Source of the DNA: JBCCDY01 sp039030555
Lineage (GTDB): Bacteria > Bacteroidota > Bacteroidia > Cytophagales > Cyclobacteriaceae
NCBI GenBank assembly: GCA_039030555.1
Contig: JBCCDY010000037.1
Location: forward strand, 1-22,403
DNA length: 22,403 nucleotides
Reading direction: 5' to 3'
Of the stretch, positions 1 to 8,629 are shown in pieces. A program made the translations under genes and the position numbers. Numbering within the stretch: the stretch's first letter is position 1; the number at the start of each line of letters is the position of its first letter. Below the pieces are notes generated by a model. That model saw only the letters and a list, made by a program, of their open reading frames with translations, ran no database searches and was not told the DNA's origin.

Positions 1-391
1 CTACATTAGGAACCATTAGTTAACATTACTGAGGTGAAGCATTTGATAACTCTTATGAACGGGAAGTTGATGTAATAATCCATTCTATTATTCTGATATA
101 GGACGATTCTATGTTCAATGTAAGAGATACCACAACATATTGTAAAAATGAGATGAAGATTACATTTAGGACTTCAGTTAACAATTTTCAGGTTAAATGT
201 GACTTTAATATTCGCCCATTAGACTTATAAAAAATGTTAAAAGGCTTAGTATACAATTAATGAAAATATGGAAGACTTTTTCAAGATTATTCAAAACGCT
301 CTTGCCTTTCTGTCAAGGTCAATTATTGTACTTGACTTACGAGCATCAAATTCAGTTTTAGATTCAAATTGGTTTTAATCATAAAGTAATT
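1..391. other. Non-coding leader upstream of the RHS cluster
   Basis: All frames are broken by frequent stops and no partial gene enters from the left edge. It is AT-rich and lies in front of a 14.5-kb run of same-strand genes, so it most likely holds the promoter of that run. I see no good TTTG/TAnnTTTG pair. The only structured element I noticed is a 6-bp inverted repeat at 312-336. Confidence 0.6.
312..336. repeat. Short inverted repeat (GTCAAG-N13-CTTGAC)
   Basis: Perfect 6-bp arms GTCAAG (312-317) and CTTGAC (331-336) are separated by 13 bases, about 55 bp before the first start codon of the cluster. This could be an operator or a weak hairpin, but arms this short also arise by chance in AT-rich DNA. 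Confidence 0.25.
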
Positions 392-781
392 ATGAAGCAC
401 ATATTATTCATATTCACTCTTACCAGTTTATTTTCCATCAAAGTTTACGCACAGGAAGAGGCAATAGAATTAGAAAGTAAAGGTAAATTATTGGGAAGGT
501 TTGTAGAAGATGATACCGTTTTTGTTCATTCAGGCAAACTTACTAAAAGAGTTGAGCAACTGGAATTTCGACTTAATCAAAGAAATATTGAAATAGATAG
601 TTGGATGATACAACTTAAGCGTGGAGGTAATGATATCATTTCCAGAGAAGGTACCAATAAAGACCTGTTATTTAACAAACTCAAGACCAGGACCCAACCT
701 TTCGATGACCTCTTGATAACCCTTAGGGGAACAAGGAACAGCAAGAAGTTTACCAGGAAGTTTACGCTTCACATAATGTAA
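392..781 (+). CDS. Small secreted protein of unknown function, first gene of the RHS cluster
   Basis: This 129-residue protein starts with a clear signal peptide (about residues 1-20, ending VYAQ), so it should be exported to the periplasm or beyond. The mature part is charged and probably mostly beta. The pattern of its second half (WMIQLKRGG, then LLFNKL, then DDLLITLRGT and a final FTLHIM strand) reminds me of the C-terminal domain of the gliding-motility/type IX secretion protein GldM; this is a weak impression by eye, not an established match. It ends 10 bp before the first fibre gene on the same strand, so the two are probably cotranscribed. There is no lipobox and no obvious membrane segment beyond the signal peptide. 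Confidence 0.75.
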   Translation: MKHILFIFTLTSLFSIKVYAQEEAIELESKGKLLGRFVEDDTVFVHSGKLTKRVEQLEFRLNQRNIEIDSWMIQLKRGGNDIISREGTNKDLLFNKLKTRTQPFDDLLITLRGTRNSKKFTRKFTLHIM

Positions 782-791
782 AACTCGAATT

Positions 792-2225
792 ATGAGAAAG
801 ATAATTACCATATTCTTTATAGGACTATTTATAAATGAAGGCTTACAAGCACAGACACCAATTCAGTGGACAAATGCTGTTGGGGTTTCAGTTTCAGGAA
901 ATAAAATAACAAAGACGGCAGGCAATAGCTATTCTAATGGGGGTGCTAGCTCAGTGCAGTCCATACCAGCAAATACAGAAGGTTGGGTTGAATATAGCGT
1001 ATCTGCGAATACTAATTTCATGATAGGTTTTTCCGATGAAGATCAAAGTCAACACTACAATACAATTGATTTTTCATTTTTTGTTCAGTTTAATAACCTA
1101 TATCTGTTAGAAAATGGATCTCATGTAGGAGTGCCTCAGAAAGTAGCTTCAATTCCTAATATAACTTCTGCTAAATTCCGATTGGTTAGAAAAGCAAACG
1201 GAACAGTAGAATACTGGTTTAATGGAACAAAAATACAAGACTCACCCAAAACTTATACGGGAACACTTATAGCAGATGTTACCATTTACGGAACCGGAGC
1301 TTTTGTAACAGGTACTATTAACACGAATAGCTCCAGTGGAGGTTCTCCTAGTCCATGGACTTCAGGATCGGGTAATATCCATTATACCGGGGGTAATGTA
1401 GGTATAGGTACCTCAAACCCGAGCGAAACCTTACATGTAAATGGAGATTTAAGGGTTGGTTCAAATGGTACTATAAATTCTTCCGGCGACGAACTACGAT
1501 TAATGTATCAGGTACGAAATAACGATAACTCTTATGAATGGGTAGGCTTTTATTCAGGAACGACACGCCAGGGAATAATTCTTTATGACGGTTCCTGGAG
1601 TGGTGCAAATAGTTTAACCAATGAATTTTCCATAACGGCTGAGAACAGCAATAAGTTGACACTGAATACAAACAATGGAGATGTAGCACTAATGCCCAAG
1701 AATGGAGATGTAGGCATTGGGAACCTGAACCCAACAGAAAAACTAGATGTAAATGGAAAGGTAAAAGCGACACATTTCATAGGGGATGGTTCATTGCTGA
1801 CAAATCTGCCTACAACAGAAGGTCAATGGACTACAAGTTCTTCCAATATTTATTTCACAGGGGATGTAGGTATAGGGACAGATGTAATTGATTCAAAACT
1901 AACAGTTAAAGGGAAGATCCATGCCCAGGAAGTACGAGTAGATTTGAATGGTGCAATAGCTCCGGATTATGTATTTGAAGAAGATTATGACCTACCAGCC
2001 TTAGAATCGATAGAATCTTATATAAAAGAAAACAAACACTTACCGGAGATACCTTCGGCGCAACAGATGGAAGAAGGCGGGGTGAATTTAAAGGAAATGA
2101 ACCTGCTCCTATTAAAGAAAATTGAGGAGATGACTTTATATCAAATCGATTTCCATCATGATCTAAAAGAGCAACGGAAACAGATTAATCTAATGAAGAA
2201 AAAGATAGAAAAGGCTTTAAAGTAA
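792..2225 (+). CDS. Secreted fibre-like protein with VGIGT modules and coiled-coil tail (copy 1)
   Basis: The 477-residue protein begins with a signal peptide ending LQAQ (residues 1-21). Residues about 22-180 form a separate N-terminal beta-rich domain (IQWTNAVGVSVSGNKI... to TIYGTGAFVTG), which I read as a lectin/SPRY-like sandwich, seen in RHS-linked proteins of Bacteroidota. From W189 come three related modules, each centred on VGIG(T/N) followed by a short 'LxVxGxxxA' strand. The end (about 392-477) has the 'KHLPEIPSAQQMEEGGVNLKEMN' type segment and a heptad-rich helix that ends in charged residues. Proteins with this layout are commonly named tail fibre proteins in Bacteroidota genomes and are expected to trimerise through the coiled coil. 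It is followed after 5 bp by a near-identical paralogue and then by the RHS genes, which suggests a surface or adhesive accessory role; that role is inferred. Confidence 0.85.
   Translation: MRKIITIFFIGLFINEGLQAQTPIQWTNAVGVSVSGNKITKTAGNSYSNGGASSVQSIPANTEGWVEYSVSANTNFMIGFSDEDQSQHYNTIDFSFFVQFNNLYLLENGSHVGVPQKVASIPNITSAKFRLVRKANGTVEYWFNGTKIQDSPKTYTGTLIADVTIYGTGAFVTGTINTNSSSGGSPSPWTSGSGNIHYTGGNVGIGTSNPSETLHVNGDLRVGSNGTINSSGDELRLMYQVRNNDNSYEWVGFYSGTTRQGIILYDGSWSGANSLTNEFSITAENSNKLTLNTNNGDVALMPKNGDVGIGNLNPTEKLDVNGKVKATHFIGDGSLLTNLPTTEGQWTTSSSNIYFTGDVGIGTDVIDSKLTVKGKIHAQEVRVDLNGAIAPDYVFEEDYDLPALESIESYIKENKHLPEIPSAQQMEEGGVNLKEMNLLLLKKIEEMTLYQIDFHHDLKEQRKQINLMKKKIEKALK
1356..2135 (+). repeat. Direct repeat copy 1 (fibre module block)
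   Basis: About 780 bp starting at the WTSGSGNI codons align with 2351-3130 at a constant offset of 995 bp, with no insertion or deletion in any place I compared. By eye about 19 of about 260 encoded residues differ. Confidence 0.9.
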
Positions 2226-2230
2226 CTGTT

Positions 2231-3217
2231 ATGAACCTTCATTTGAAATTTATCAATAGACTTTCTGACTCGTTTTTTCATATAAAGAGTATAGCAATAA
2301 TTAGTTTTGTTACACTATCCTTATTTTCTAATACTGTCTTAAGTCAAAGCTGGACTTCAGGGTCGGGTAATATCTACTATACCGGGGGTAATGTAGGTAT
2401 AGGTACCTCAAACCCGAGCGAAACCTTACATGTAAATGGAGATTTAAGAGTTGGTTCAAATGGTACGATAAACTCTTCTGGTAACTCACTAAAACTGATG
2501 TATCAGGTACGAAATAACGATGACTCCTATGAATGGGTAGGCTTTTATTCGGGAACTACGCGTCAGGGAATAGTTCTTTATGACGGTTCCTGGGGTGGTG
2601 CAAATAGTTTAACCAATGAATTTTCCGTAACAGCTGAGAATAGCAATAAGCTTACACTGAATACAAATAATGGAGATGTAGCACTCATGCCCAAGAATGG
2701 GGATGTAGGTATTGGGAACCTGAACCCAACAGAAAAACTGGATGTAAACGGGAGGGTCAAGGCAACTCATTTTATAGGGGATGGTTCATTGCTAACAAAT
2801 CTGCCTGCAACACAAAGTCAATGGACCACAAGCTCTTCTGATATTTATTTTACAGGAGGTGTAGGTATAGGAACAGATATAATTGATTCAAAACTAACAG
2901 TTAAAGGGAAAATCCATGCCCAGGAAGTACAAGTGGATTTGAATGGAGCAATAGCCCCGGATTATGTATTTGAAGAAGACTACGACCTACCAACTTTGGA
3001 GTCGATAGATTCATATATAAAAGAAAATAAACACCTACCAGAGATACCATCGGCACAGCAGATGGAAGAAAGTGGAGTGAATTTAAAAGAGATGAACTTG
3101 CTCCTATTGAAGAAGATTGAGGAGATGACCCTAGTTCAGTTACTATTAACGGATGAGTATGAAAAACAGAATAATGAGCTTGAAAGGCTTAGCTCTGTTT
3201 TAGAAAGCATCGACTGA
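2231..3217 (+). CDS. Secreted fibre-like protein, short paralogue (copy 2)
   Basis: The 328-residue protein has a long signal region (about residues 1-39, ending VLSQ) and then goes straight into the WTSGSGNI module at residue 41. It therefore lacks the N-terminal domain of its neighbour. The three VGIG modules and the 'LPEIPSAQQMEESGVNLKEMN' segment are almost identical to copy 1. The last 30 or so residues after the shared LKKIEEMTL diverge completely (VQLLLTDEYEKQ...), though they still look like a coiled coil. The sharp borders show that a common block was joined to different N and C ends. The two proteins could form mixed trimers, with only copy 1 displaying the extra domain. The next gene, an RHS protein, starts 57 bp downstream on the same strand. 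Confidence 0.85.
   Translation: MNLHLKFINRLSDSFFHIKSIAIISFVTLSLFSNTVLSQSWTSGSGNIYYTGGNVGIGTSNPSETLHVNGDLRVGSNGTINSSGNSLKLMYQVRNNDDSYEWVGFYSGTTRQGIVLYDGSWGGANSLTNEFSVTAENSNKLTLNTNNGDVALMPKNGDVGIGNLNPTEKLDVNGRVKATHFIGDGSLLTNLPATQSQWTTSSSDIYFTGGVGIGTDIIDSKLTVKGKIHAQEVQVDLNGAIAPDYVFEEDYDLPTLESIDSYIKENKHLPEIPSAQQMEESGVNLKEMNLLLLKKIEEMTLVQLLLTDEYEKQNNELERLSSVLESID
2351..3130 (+). repeat. Direct repeat copy 2 (fibre module block)
   Basis: Second copy of the 780-bp block described at 1356-2135. Many differences are silent third-position changes, so both copies appear to be kept as coding sequence under purifying selection or partly homogenised by gene conversion. Confidence 0.9.
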
Positions 3218-3274
3218 TTATAGATATAGAAAAATTGAAGACACCAAACAAACTGTACTCTGATTTTTAATAAT

Positions 3275-6200
3275 ATGATTCGTAATAGGATACTTCTTAG
3301 AACACTGTCGGTTTTCTTTATAGTTAACTTACTACTAGGAATTTTAACTCCTACCATTAGCTATGCGTTAACCAGTGGGCCCACAGCCCCGGAAGCCACT
3401 AGCTTTGAGCCCGTTGACACGACGGATATGGTGAATTTACTTACAGGAGATTTGACCTATAACATACCACTATTAGAAGTTCCAGGCCCGGCAGGCGGAT
3501 ACCCTATATCACTATCATATCACGCTGGCATACAACCAAACGAAGAAGCTTCATGGGTTGGTCTCGGATGGACTTTGAACCCTGGTGCAATATCCCGTTT
3601 TGTTAACGGTTATCCAGATGATCAAGAAAACGCTACTAGTTATAATCGAATTTTTTGGGAAGGGGGCGAGACAGAAACTTATACCGTTGGAGTAAATGTT
3701 GGAATTACCAAGGTAGCCTCTGTTAGTGCAGGATTGAACTTTTCTCAGGATACATATGAAGGGTTTGGAGTGGGTGGTTATATTGGTACTAAAATCAAGC
3801 CGCTAGAGGGCTCCGAATCTAAAATAGGAGGGGACCTTACTGTAGGTATTGCCCCACACGGAGGAATGTATGTAAGTGGTGGAGTAAATAATGGTCTTCA
3901 TAAAGCTAGCTTTAAAGCTTCTAAATCTGGTGCGATGGCCACTTATGGTTACGGACCAGTTTCAATTAACTCAAATGGTATTGCATCGCTTAAGGCAGGT
4001 CCAATTAGTGTTAGTTCCAATGGAAAAACGTCTTTTTTTGGAGCTTCTATAGGTTCAAGTGGAACTTCTTTTTCAGCTAAAGGTGTAGGTATTCAGGCCT
4101 CAAATCATTTTAATAAGGTTAGTAAAGTTTCGAGTTCTTCTTCTGACTTGAATTTTGATATTCCCGTATTGCCTGGTTTTAGTGTTAGGTTGGGCCGAAG
4201 TTATGTTCGTTATTGGATTGACGAAACTGACGCAGCTGCTACCTTCGGCTCACTGTATTTTCCGGAATCTAAAACGGATGCAGATGAAGCAGATGATTTA
4301 GCTTTCGATACTTATGATGCAGCTGATTTGACCAAGAATATTGCCCGACATCCAAATTATGATAAAGTATTAGGAGGTTCATTTGCCGATTATGATAGTT
4401 ATTCAGTTAACGCTCAAGGTGTTTCCGGTAATATAAGGCCTTATCATTATCAAAAGAAACTGGTACGACAGAATAAGAAAGATGGTGATACTTATATTAC
4501 CAAACACTATCCTCTTGAATACGAGTCTAGTAAGCCATATTTTAGATTTGTCCATGATTTTTCCAATCGTTATTTGTTCGACCCCGAAGACTTCGAGGGT
4601 ACAACTGACTTGCGATTTAACTTTAGCAATTCAAGTGACCCATTAATTGGGGACTCTCAGTTTGATGGTTACTACGATAACCAATTGGCAGGTTCCAAGC
4701 ATATTGATTATTTTACAAATCTTGATATTATGGAAGGTGCAGCCAACGGATACATTGGAACGCGTTCTCGGGGGTTAGATCGAAGGAGGGATTCAAAGAT
4801 TGGAAGTTTTAGGATTACGAATGAAACTGGTGTCACCTATCATTATTCATTACCTGCTTATGCGTATAATGAAGTACGCTATTCGGAAAAACGAGATAAA
4901 AGCGATGGACTAAAATTTAATTCAATTGATAATTCAGACTCTTATGCTTACACATGGTATCTAACTGCCGTAACTGGACCTGATTTCGTAGATAGAAATG
5001 GCAACAATTTAGCCGATAAAGATGATTGGGGCTATTGGGTAGATTTTGAATATGGAAAATGGTCGGAGCATAATTGGAGGAATCCTGGCACAGGCTTCAA
5101 CATAGATCTCGATGGTGAATTCCAGAACTTCTCTAAGGGTGTTAAAGAAGTCTACTATTTGGACGCGATCAGGACACAGTCCCATACAGCTGTATTCGTT
5201 AAAGAAATACGAGCCGACGCTAAAGCATCTAACGCTCCATACAGAAATGCAATTGATATTGACGATAGTCATAATGTAGTATCTAAAGATGAAGGAAATT
5301 TCCAGGATCAGACACGTGAGTTCTTTTATGATTGTAATTGTGAGGAAATATGTGATACCGATACAGATCCGGATTGTCGAAGCTCTGAGGTGGTTTGTGA
5401 TAGGTGTCCTTTCGGCTATACTGTACCGACCAAAAGTTCTTTGAAGCTGAATAAGATATATTTATTAAGAAATTCGGATTTCACTTGGGACCTACCTGGA
5501 AGAAGTAATAATTATGATCACTTTGATTCTTATTCTTACGAAGAGGATGTTTACGAGTTTGTAGATGGGCAAGGTTGGATTATTACAACAGAAGAAAAAG
5601 AGTATGTCTACGATTATCATTATGGCTCTAATGTTATAGATACTTATGATATACTAGGTATTCAATCAGTATTGACCGATAAATCAATTAGATCTATTGA
5701 TTTCAATACAGATTATTCTTTGACTAATGGTACCATTAACAGCTATTTTTCAAGTATGGATGCCAGAAATACAAACATTTCTCCTGATGCTGCAGAAGTT
5801 AATCGTGGTAAACTAACACTTAACTCATTAAAATTCTTAGGCAAGAATGGTACGGATTTCATTCCACCGATGAATTTTAGCTATGATGCTGATAAAAACT
5901 TTTCCTACGATCAGGAATATTATGATGTTTGGGGGCACTATAAATCCGATTATATAGCAGGAAACAACAATACGAGTAGGGCTGTAAGTACAAATTCTTC
6001 AGAGAACGTTGATGCTTGGTCATTAACCGGCATAGAAACCAGTCTTGGAGCGGAAATTGAGATAGATTATAGCTCTGATTCTTATCATGAGAGTATTCTG
6101 CAAAACAATTATTCACTCGTAGCTGAAGATGTATCCTTAAGGGAACCTGATTTGGTAGACTTCACCATTGCAGGTAATCTCGATCTACCATCAATTATGG

Positions 6201-8605
6201 ATGAAAATGCAAACATAAACATGCTTTTCAGCTATTTCGAAGAAACTCTTATAACGTGCTCTGATGCAAGTAATCCTGATGATGGTATTGAAGTTTCGTC
6301 GCCTACCATTAACTCATACAATTTGTCAATTGAAGATTTACAAGGTAGTGTTTTAACTATCCGTAATCAAAATATACACAATATATTGAGTTATGAAGAG
6401 CGTATAGATGGAGATCACGGAGATCCTGAGAATGAAATTTGTCAGGAAGATAAGACAAACATAATGTTTGCTGCAAATATATCGATAGCTTCTTTGAATA
6501 AGCCTGGAGGTGGTCTAAAGGTTGATAAGATAAACGTAAGCAATCCTCACTCTGATATTAATAGATCTACAATATATGATTATAATATTCCAGGTACGAA
6601 TCACTCTTCCGGTGTTACCAGTTATGAGCCTTTGGCTTTGGATGCTTTTATTTTCAGATATAGTTCAGTAACCGATGGATTAAAAAACCCTGATGAGATA
6701 GTTGATCTAGAAGAGGATTATAAAGCTACGCTTTATGATAATTATGATGAAATCATTTCTTTATCGCGTGATCTTCCAGGGCCGGGAATTATGTATAAGA
6801 CGGTAAAAGTAGAAGAAGAAGTAGTACATCCAGATGGTTCTACTTATAGACTTCCCCAATACAGTGTCTATCAATTTGAAGTTTTTAACAAAGGTATGAT
6901 TGGGATTGAGGGACAAAGTGATCCTCCGGTAACGACTAATAGAACACTGCATGGCATAAATTATAAGAAAAAAGCAACCAGATCACTTGCTCTAAAAGAT
7001 TACACCTCCAGAATAGGTAATTTAAAATCTGTTGCATTGTATAGTAGACAGACAAATGCTAAAATAAGTGAAACCATCAATCATTATTTAAGTGATGAAT
7101 TATCAGATGATAGCTTCCAGGCCAATATTGATGAGTATGAAAGCTTACTAGATCAATATGATGATCAAGGGGTAATTCAAGAAACTTTTGCCAATGGTCG
7201 TTTTGCCCAACAAGGGGAAGATGGGATATTTGAAGATCTGAACGAGGACGATTATTATTTACTTGGAGTCTTAAGTAAGCGTGAAGTATACCCTAATATA
7301 CAAATAGGTGTGACCGATAAAAATTACGTTTCGGGCTTATCAACTACAACCGAAAATCTGGAATTTGACTTCTTTAATGGTACGGTTACTAAAACCTTAA
7401 ATACAGATAGCTATGGTAATTCTTATGTTGATGAAGTGCTTCCGGCATATCGAATTCCAGCTTATAATGAAATGGGATTACGAACTGAGGGTACTACTAA
7501 CAAAAACATGCTTCAGCAGGAGGCTGCTTCTTTTTCATATAAGGTTAATGATAACTATAAAGAGAGCCCTTCAAATAGTAATATCATAGGTCTGATTGGT
7601 AGTAATATACAAACATGGGATAAGTCAATTCAAACCTTACAAGGGTCTGATTTTGAAGTGTTGACAAATCATTGGCGAAAACATAGAACATATACATTTA
7701 CCGGTTCATCCGATGTTGCCCAGAATAGTGATGGAACTTATGATTTCAGTACCTTCCTCAATGGAGAATCATCTGCTCGGGATGTGTTCTCGTGGTGGAG
7801 TGCTGGATCAGAACCATTGGAAAATTCTGGTTGGCGTAAAAATAGCGAGATAACGCTTAATGATGTTTATGCCCATCCTTTAGAGATGGTTGATATGAAT
7901 GGTAACTTTTCTTCAACCCGAATGAACTTCGAAAATGAATTTGTTATAGCTACTACCATCAATTCAGGGTATTGGGAGATGGCTTATACCGGAGCTGAAG
8001 AGCTAACTGAGGCTTTTAGAGAAGGTGGGGTAACTTTTGATGCATCAACTTCTGTAATTGTAAATGATCAAAGCCATACAGGAGAGAAAAGCCTCGCTGT
8101 AAATGAGGAAGGAACAGGTTTTATTTTTGAAATGGATGTTTCTCCAGGGAAGGATTATTTTGCCAGCGTATGGGTATACGCAACCTTGGATAATATGCTT
8201 GATAATCTTTCGATTAGTTGTAAAAATGCGACTACCGATATTGAATTAGTGAATACAAATTCATCAGTAACCAATATTAAGGCAAGTGCCTGGAATCTTA
8301 TAAACCTAACAATATCTAAAGAAGAATTAGTAGAAGTGTCGAAAATTAAACTAGTGTGCGAAAATAGGAATACCTCTGGTCTTGCTTATTTCGACGATTT
8401 CAGGGTTCATCCTTTAGAAGCCTCATTAACAAGCTATGTTTATGATTCTTTTTCAAAGGAGCTAACCCATATTCTTAATGATAATAACTTTTATACAAGG
8501 TTTGAATATGATGATGCCGGCCGTTTGATTGGAACATATCAGGAAATAGAATTTCCGGTTGAGAAAAGGGTCAGCAAACAGTACTATCAATATAGCAGAA
8601 ACTAA
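3275..8605 (+). CDS. Large secreted RHS/SpvB-like shell protein (first half of a split RHS pair)
   Basis: The 1776-residue protein has a signal peptide (hydrophobic core about 8-30, ending SYA). Residues about 36-115 hold the Bacteroidota RHS N-terminal signature: PEATSFEPVDTTDMVN, LTGDLTYNIPLLEVPGP, SYHAGI, then EEASWVGLGWTLNPGAISR. Residues about 138-292 are a Gly/Ser-rich insert with a 15-residue repeat. A cluster of six cysteines lies at 687-711. The segment DVWGHYKSDY (about 883) and 'WSLTGIETSLGAEIEIDY' (about 914) are further family hallmarks. Residues about 1580-1715 look like a carbohydrate-binding-type jelly roll ending AYFDDFRVHP, followed by a short YD-repeat tail (FEYDDAGRLIGTY). 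There is no RHS core or toxin domain here; these are in the next gene, 24 bp away. By analogy with TcB/TcC it should form part of a beta-strand cocoon around the effector. It shows no type IX secretion C-terminal domain that I can recognise. Confidence 0.88.
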   Translation: MIRNRILLRTLSVFFIVNLLLGILTPTISYALTSGPTAPEATSFEPVDTTDMVNLLTGDLTYNIPLLEVPGPAGGYPISLSYHAGIQPNEEASWVGLGWTLNPGAISRFVNGYPDDQENATSYNRIFWEGGETETYTVGVNVGITKVASVSAGLNFSQDTYEGFGVGGYIGTKIKPLEGSESKIGGDLTVGIAPHGGMYVSGGVNNGLHKASFKASKSGAMATYGYGPVSINSNGIASLKAGPISVSSNGKTSFFGASIGSSGTSFSAKGVGIQASNHFNKVSKVSSSSSDLNFDIPVLPGFSVRLGRSYVRYWIDETDAAATFGSLYFPESKTDADEADDLAFDTYDAADLTKNIARHPNYDKVLGGSFADYDSYSVNAQGVSGNIRPYHYQKKLVRQNKKDGDTYITKHYPLEYESSKPYFRFVHDFSNRYLFDPEDFEGTTDLRFNFSNSSDPLIGDSQFDGYYDNQLAGSKHIDYFTNLDIMEGAANGYIGTRSRGLDRRRDSKIGSFRITNETGVTYHYSLPAYAYNEVRYSEKRDKSDGLKFNSIDNSDSYAYTWYLTAVTGPDFVDRNGNNLADKDDWGYWVDFEYGKWSEHNWRNPGTGFNIDLDGEFQNFSKGVKEVYYLDAIRTQSHTAVFVKEIRADAKASNAPYRNAIDIDDSHNVVSKDEGNFQDQTREFFYDCNCEEICDTDTDPDCRSSEVVCDRCPFGYTVPTKSSLKLNKIYLLRNSDFTWDLPGRSNNYDHFDSYSYEEDVYEFVDGQGWIITTEEKEYVYDYHYGSNVIDTYDILGIQSVLTDKSIRSIDFNTDYSLTNGTINSYFSSMDARNTNISPDAAEVNRGKLTLNSLKFLGKNGTDFIPPMNFSYDADKNFSYDQEYYDVWGHYKSDYIAGNNNTSRAVSTNSSENVDAWSLTGIETSLGAEIEIDYSSDSYHESILQNNYSLVAEDVSLREPDLVDFTIAGNLDLPSIMDENANINMLFSYFEETLITCSDASNPDDGIEVSSPTINSYNLSIEDLQGSVLTIRNQNIHNILSYEERIDGDHGDPENEICQEDKTNIMFAANISIASLNKPGGGLKVDKINVSNPHSDINRSTIYDYNIPGTNHSSGVTSYEPLALDAFIFRYSSVTDGLKNPDEIVDLEEDYKATLYDNYDEIISLSRDLPGPGIMYKTVKVEEEVVHPDGSTYRLPQYSVYQFEVFNKGMIGIEGQSDPPVTTNRTLHGINYKKKATRSLALKDYTSRIGNLKSVALYSRQTNAKISETINHYLSDELSDDSFQANIDEYESLLDQYDDQGVIQETFANGRFAQQGEDGIFEDLNEDDYYLLGVLSKREVYPNIQIGVTDKNYVSGLSTTTENLEFDFFNGTVTKTLNTDSYGNSYVDEVLPAYRIPAYNEMGLRTEGTTNKNMLQQEAASFSYKVNDNYKESPSNSNIIGLIGSNIQTWDKSIQTLQGSDFEVLTNHWRKHRTYTFTGSSDVAQNSDGTYDFSTFLNGESSARDVFSWWSAGSEPLENSGWRKNSEITLNDVYAHPLEMVDMNGNFSSTRMNFENEFVIATTINSGYWEMAYTGAEELTEAFREGGVTFDASTSVIVNDQSHTGEKSLAVNEEGTGFIFEMDVSPGKDYFASVWVYATLDNMLDNLSISCKNATTDIELVNTNSSVTNIKASAWNLINLTISKEELVEVSKIKLVCENRNTSGLAYFDDFRVHPLEASLTSYVYDSFSKELTHILNDNNFYTRFEYDDAGRLIGTYQEIEFPVEKRVSKQYYQYSRN

Positions 8606-8629
8606 TATAAAGCCTCAGGGATAAATATT

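Noticed and set aside
45..59. A 15-base exact match to part of the fibre gene (1524-1538), suggesting a third, decayed fibre copy upstream
   Set aside because: The match does not extend on either side and the surrounding frame has stops; most likely chance.
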